Assembly: GCA_023388055.1 (NCBI GenBank) | Contig: JAEWGW010000027.1 | Location: forward strand, 62,001-126,000 | Direction: 5' to 3' | DNA length: 64,000 bases | Source: Bacillota bacterium | GTDB lineage: Bacteria > Bacillota > Bacilli > Paenibacillales > NBRC-103111 | Shown: positions 60,582-64,000 of the stretch, in pieces | How positions within the stretch are numbered: position 1 is the first letter of the stretch | How the letters are laid out: each line of letters begins with the position of its first letter | Program-made: the position numbers and the translations under genes | The notes under the pieces: generated by a model | Seen by the model: the letters and a program-made list of their open reading frames with translations, nothing else | Told to the model about the DNA's origin: nothing | The model's database searches: none

Positions 60582-61265
60582 ATGGAGATAATGCCGCTAT
60601 TTTTTCGGACGGTGCTGGTCTATGTTGTGGTTTTTCTCACCATGCGTATGATGGGCAAGCGGGAAATCGGCAAGCTGTCCGTGTTTGATCTGGTTATTTT
60701 CATCATCATCGCGGAGATCGCGGTTTTTATTATTGATGATTTGCGCAAGCCTATCATCCACGGGCTGGTGCCCATCGCCACTCTGGTTCTGATCCAGATC
60801 GGCACGGCCAAGCTTTCCCTCCACAGCCAAACAGCCAGGGAATTTATCGAAGGCACCCCCAGCTATCTCATTAAGAACGGGAAGCTGGACCGGACGGAAA
60901 TGAAGCGGCAGCGCTATAATCTGGACGACCTGATGGTCCAGCTCCGTCAGAACCGGGTCATGAATGTAGCCGATGTGGAGTTCGCCATTCTGGAAACCTC
61001 CGGCAAGCTCACTGTGGTGGAAAAACCCGAGGAGAAACGTCAGGCGGAGGCTCCCCCTGACCCCTTCGATACGATTCGTTACGAGGGGCTGCCGCTGCCT
61101 CTGATTATGGACGGCAAGGTCCAGGACCAGAATTTGTCCAAGCTGGGCAAAACCCGGTTTTGGCTGAAAAGCAAGATCCAGGAGCGGGGAGTGAAGGAGT
61201 TTAAGGAGGTTTTCTTCTGCTCGGTGGACCATAGAGGAATCATGTTTCTGGATAAGAAACGGTAA
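60582..61265 (+). CDS. DUF421 membrane protein (YrbG/YetF-like)
   Basis: A 227-residue protein with three N-terminal membrane segments (to about residue 80) and a cytosolic tail with YRNYNLDDLMVQLRQ-type conserved stretch (RQRYNLDDLMVQLRQN near residue 110). MGKREIGKLSVFDLVIFIIIAEIA is characteristic of the YetF/DUF421 family. In B. subtilis yrbG also stands before spoVB. An AGGAGGGG site precedes the ATG. Convergent with spoVB, 4 bp apart. Confidence 0.87.
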   Translation: MEIMPLFFRTVLVYVVVFLTMRMMGKREIGKLSVFDLVIFIIIAEIAVFIIDDLRKPIIHGLVPIATLVLIQIGTAKLSLHSQTAREFIEGTPSYLIKNGKLDRTEMKRQRYNLDDLMVQLRQNRVMNVADVEFAILETSGKLTVVEKPEEKRQAEAPPDPFDTIRYEGLPLPLIMDGKVQDQNLSKLGKTRFWLKSKIQERGVKEFKEVFFCSVDHRGIMFLDKKR

Positions 61266-61269
61266 GAAC

Positions 61270-62862
61270 CTACTTCTTATTCCGGAAAAAGGGAAGCCGG
61301 CCGAAGTCGCTTTTGTCCACCAGCTTCAGCATCACGGCAGCAGCAAGGTAGATGGTGAACCCGGCGGCGGCCGCCAGGAAAAAACGGAGCAGGCCGGAGG
61401 CGATGAAATCCATGCCGTAAACCGCCCAGCAGGTAAGTCCCATCAGCGCCATGGCTGCGCCTGTACGCACAAATTCCGCAGATTTCATGGAAAAGCGGAG
61501 CATCTTGGATACGCTGCGGTAATGCATCAAGGTGACCAGCACGGTATTCAGGTTAATAGCCATCACCGCGCCCAGAATGCCCATGCGGGGATTGGAGGCC
61601 AGGAGGAGTATAAGTCCCAGCTTGGCTATGGTCCCCACCGTAGTGTTGACCAGCGCCGTACCCGGTCTGTCCAGTGCCTGGAGAGCCGCCTGCAGGGGGG
61701 CCTGGAAATAGATAAACAGCGCGATAGGGGCCATCATTTTGAGCATGATGCCGATTTCGGTCTGGCCGTAGAGAAATCGGCAGAGCGGGTCCGCCAGAAT
61801 ATACATCATCACAGCAAAAGGAGCCCCCGTCACCAGCGCCAGCCGCAAGGATTGGTGCAGCCGCATATGAATTGTCCGCATATCCCCTCTGGCTGCAGCC
61901 TCTGATAAGGAAGGAACCAGCGAAACGGATAAGGAGAAGGTCAATGCGCTGGGCAACAGCAGGATCGGGATAACCATCCCCTGCAGAGCACCGTATTGAG
62001 CGGTAGCTATGGCAGTGGCGATTCCCGCTCTGGCCAGGGATTGGGCCGTAAGGATGGATTCGAACAAATAAGAGGCGGAGCCTACAAGCTTGCTGGCCGT
62101 GACGGGGACTGCGATTCTGACCATTTGCTTAAGAGCAGAAATTCCGCCCATATGCTGCGGGTTTTTGCCGATGACGGCTTTATCGTATAGAAGATAATCC
62201 TTCCGGGTCCAGGCATACATCAGCAGCATAACCAGCATGCCGCCCACCTCTCCCGCCAGCACTCCCAGCATCGCTCCGGCAGCGGCATATTCCAGCCCGT
62301 AGGGCAGCATCAGCCAGGATAGCAGCAGCATACCCGCGATCCGCACCAGAGTTTCGAAGGTTTGGGAGAGGGCGGTGGGAATCATGTTCCGCCTTCCCTG
62401 GAAGTAGCCTCTATATACGGCGGAAACGGATACGATCAGAATAATGGGGCTCATCACCTGGAAGGTGGTAAATACCCTTTTATCCGTCAGCAGGTGGGAC
62501 GTGATCCAATCCGCTCCCAGATAGCAGATCCCCGTAAACAAAATGCCCAGGCTGATGGACAGCACCAGGGACACCTTCATCACCTTGCGGACCTTACCCT
62601 CATTTCCTGCGGATTCTGCCTCCGCCACCAGCTTGGCCACGGCCAGAGGTATCCCGCCCGTTATCACCGTCATCATCATCAGCATGAAGGGATAACCCAA
62701 CTGATACAGGCCTACCCCCTCCGCACCGATAAACCGGGGCAGAAGAATCCGCGGCACAAAACCAAGGAGACGGTTCAGAATGCCGGCCGCTACCAGAATC
62801 AGGGTCCCGCCTATGAAGGATTGTTTTGTGCTCCGATTAATGGTTGTCCGCTTTTTCGACAT
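61270..62862 (-). CDS. spoVB: Stage V sporulation protein B (MOP-family flippase)
   Basis: A 530-residue MOP-family transporter with 14 membrane segments. The N-terminal motif GILNRLLGFVPRILLPRFIGAEGVGLYQ is typical for SpoVB. It is needed for spore cortex and is a lipid-linked peptidoglycan precursor transporter candidate. Its place between yrbG and the comN-like gene equals the B. subtilis order. AGAGGGAT before the ATG. Confidence 0.92.
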   Translation of the reverse strand: MSKKRTTINRSTKQSFIGGTLILVAAGILNRLLGFVPRILLPRFIGAEGVGLYQLGYPFMLMMMTVITGGIPLAVAKLVAEAESAGNEGKVRKVMKVSLVLSISLGILFTGICYLGADWITSHLLTDKRVFTTFQVMSPIILIVSVSAVYRGYFQGRRNMIPTALSQTFETLVRIAGMLLLSWLMLPYGLEYAAAGAMLGVLAGEVGGMLVMLLMYAWTRKDYLLYDKAVIGKNPQHMGGISALKQMVRIAVPVTASKLVGSASYLFESILTAQSLARAGIATAIATAQYGALQGMVIPILLLPSALTFSLSVSLVPSLSEAAARGDMRTIHMRLHQSLRLALVTGAPFAVMMYILADPLCRFLYGQTEIGIMLKMMAPIALFIYFQAPLQAALQALDRPGTALVNTTVGTIAKLGLILLLASNPRMGILGAVMAINLNTVLVTLMHYRSVSKMLRFSMKSAEFVRTGAAMALMGLTCWAVYGMDFIASGLLRFFLAAAAGFTIYLAAAVMLKLVDKSDFGRLPFFRNKK

Positions 62863-63061
62863 GCGATCCCTCTTCTCGTACAGCGTTATCTTTACATGGA
62901 TATGCAGCCCGTCCCGGGACTGATGCTAAATTTATGAAAATCCGGTGGACAGGCAGGAAAACGGGAACCTGCGGCGAAATACTTCTTGAAGTAACTTAGA
63001 GCCAATTTACTTGAATCCGCGAAGGGCAGGTGCTTAGCCGTTGGGGGATGAAGGACGGGAA

Positions 63062-63319
63062 GTGGAGCAGGTAATCGCTCCGGATGAAGCGAAGCTGAAC
63101 GCGATGATCGAGGAGCTGTGCATCAGCAAGGCGAAGGAATTCCGGCAAATTGGCTATGAGCATGTTACGGGGGAGGATATCTGGGATTGTGTCAACGAGA
63201 AGTACAAGAAGAACGGCAATCCTGCTTTGCATAAAGTGGTAAACGACATCTTATCGCTTAAGTCCACCCAATTCATGAACTGGATGACGCTGAGTGTATA
63301 CAGGGGGCCGTTAAAATAG
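63062..63319 (+). CDS. Post-transcriptional regulator ComN-like
   Basis: An 85-residue protein with IEELCISKAKEFRQIGYEHVTGEDIWDCV and HKVVNDILSLKSTQFMNWMT, matching ComN (YrzD) of B. subtilis, which lies likewise before secDF and controls comE mRNA. GTG at 63062 has AAGGA six bases upstream; TTG at 63041 is an alternative start with a GGGCAGG site ten bases before it. Confidence 0.8.
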   Translation: MEQVIAPDEAKLNAMIEELCISKAKEFRQIGYEHVTGEDIWDCVNEKYKKNGNPALHKVVNDILSLKSTQFMNWMTLSVYRGPLK

Positions 63320-63453
63320 CGGCGCTTTTTTTCTTTGTGGAAAAATGCCGGTTTTACCATGGCCAGACCCGTCTGTGCCGGTTCTTTCTGCTGTTCAAAA
63401 GTGGAGGCGGTCCGGGAGCGGCAGGAGGGGCTTTTAGTGCGAATTTCCGTAAA

Positions 63454-63482
63454 TTGACTCGAAGTTTGCAGGTGGTTATAAT
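63454..63482 (+). promoter_or_regulatory. Promoter of secD
   Basis: TTGACT (63454-63459), 17-bp spacer, TATAAT (63477-63482). It lies 38 bp before the secD start. Confidence 0.8.
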
Positions 63483-63520
63483 GGGACTATTGGAGTGAAG
63501 AAGGAAGGGGAAAGTTTCTC

Positions 63521-64000
63521 ATGAAAGCCAAAAGGTTAGTTGTTTTTTGTGCCATCGTGGTTATTTGTTTGGGCCTGACGGCAATTTTCAGCCCGAATGT
63601 TATCAAGGGGCTGCGGCTTGGATTGGACTTGAAGGGCGGATTTGAAATTCTGTATGTGGCCACCCCCGTGGAGGAAGGCGGCAAGGTAACCAAAGCAGCC
63701 CTGATTGAAACCGCGCGCAATCTGCAGAAGCGGATCGACGCTCAGGGTATTGCAGAGCCGGATATCACCACCGAAGGCAGTGACCGGATCCGCGTGAAGC
63801 TTGCGGGTGTGACGGATGAAGCCAAGGTGCGGGAAACGCTGAAGAAGCCCGCCAACCTGACCTTCCGTGCGCCGGACGGCACGGTTATGCTGAACGGAAG
63901 CGATTTCGTGGCGGGCGGAGCCAAGGTGGAATTCGACCAGGCCCATCAGCCGTATGTCGCCATTAAATTGAAGGACGCAGCGAAGTTCGGCGAGGTAACC
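63521..64000 (+). CDS. secD: Preprotein translocase subunit SecD, 5' part
   Basis: The first 160 codons of SecD (or of a SecDF fusion) run to the window end. The first membrane segment is at residues 4-22. LGLDLKGGFE, the D1 motif of the family, is near residue 32. The ATG has an AAGGAAGGGG site and a strong promoter. The start is complete but the gene continues beyond the window. Confidence 0.93.
   Translation, partial: MKAKRLVVFCAIVVICLGLTAIFSPNVIKGLRLGLDLKGGFEILYVATPVEEGGKVTKAALIETARNLQKRIDAQGIAEPDITTEGSDRIRVKLAGVTDEAKVRETLKKPANLTFRAPDGTVMLNGSDFVAGGAKVEFDQAHQPYVAIKLKDAAKFGEVT

Overview
The window looks like chromosomal DNA of a spore-forming, Gram-positive Paenibacillaceae bacterium (Paenibacillus or a close relative). 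The reasons are the sporulation genes (spo0B, a SafA-like LysM coat protein, bofC, a SpoIID-type protein, spoVB), strong AGGAGG-type ribosome binding sites, frequent GTG and TTG starts, an S-layer-anchored xylanase, AraC-type regulators beside carbohydrate genes, and low-GPR-type regulatory signals (L21 leader, a ydaO-type c-di-AMP riboswitch, a GlnR-type box, PhoP-type repeats). No rRNA, tRNA, CRISPR array, insertion sequence or prophage was seen.

Layout. 0-17 kb is a mixed accessory and housekeeping region: an aminotransferase, kduI, an aldose epimerase, a flavin-type oxidase-like protein, a secreted alpha/beta hydrolase, a YxlEFG-like ABC transporter, an AraC regulator, an LTA-synthase-family sulfatase, an Fsr-like efflux protein, psd, an HD-HAD fusion and an adenosine-deaminase-like protein. 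17.5-30.6 kb is a core block: rplU-prp-rpmA-spo0B-obgE, then trpD2-like and NUDIX genes, pheB/thrR-hom-thrB-pheA-ilvE, a safA-like gene and bofC. 30.6-48.4 kb is an accessory block placed between bofC and ruvC: AraC/GH10 xylanase, a c-di-AMP riboswitch in front of an apparently inactive HAD protein, a small HTH protein with a BtrH-like partner, a CapA lipoprotein, and an IclR-controlled sugar-acid operon matching the E. coli yjhIHGF set. 48.4-64 kb returns to the core: ruvC-ruvA-ruvB-spoIID-queA-tgt-yajC, a two-component pair, yrzE-like, yrbG-like (DUF421), spoVB, comN-like and the start of secD. The core order follows the Bacillus subtilis rplU-to-secDF segment with insertions.

How the genes work together. 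rpmA encodes L27 with the N-terminal extension that the Prp protease encoded next to it removes. The pheB/thrR-hom-thrB-pheA-ilvE run joins threonine, phenylalanine and branched-chain steps under one strong promoter. The 42.2-47.8 kb operon encodes uptake, dehydration and aldol cleavage of a pentonate such as D-xylonate, with an iron-type alcohol dehydrogenase that may reduce the aldehyde product. The alpha/beta hydrolase and the ABC transporter behind it share a 34-bp operator and so are probably co-regulated.

The least explained signals are a 280-bp foldback that fills the 3.9-4.2 kb convergent gap, the c-di-AMP riboswitch in front of a HAD protein lacking its catalytic aspartates, PhoP-type repeats plus a leader terminator before the LTA-synthase-family gene, and several small families of intergenic repeats arranged as two forward plus two reverse units.
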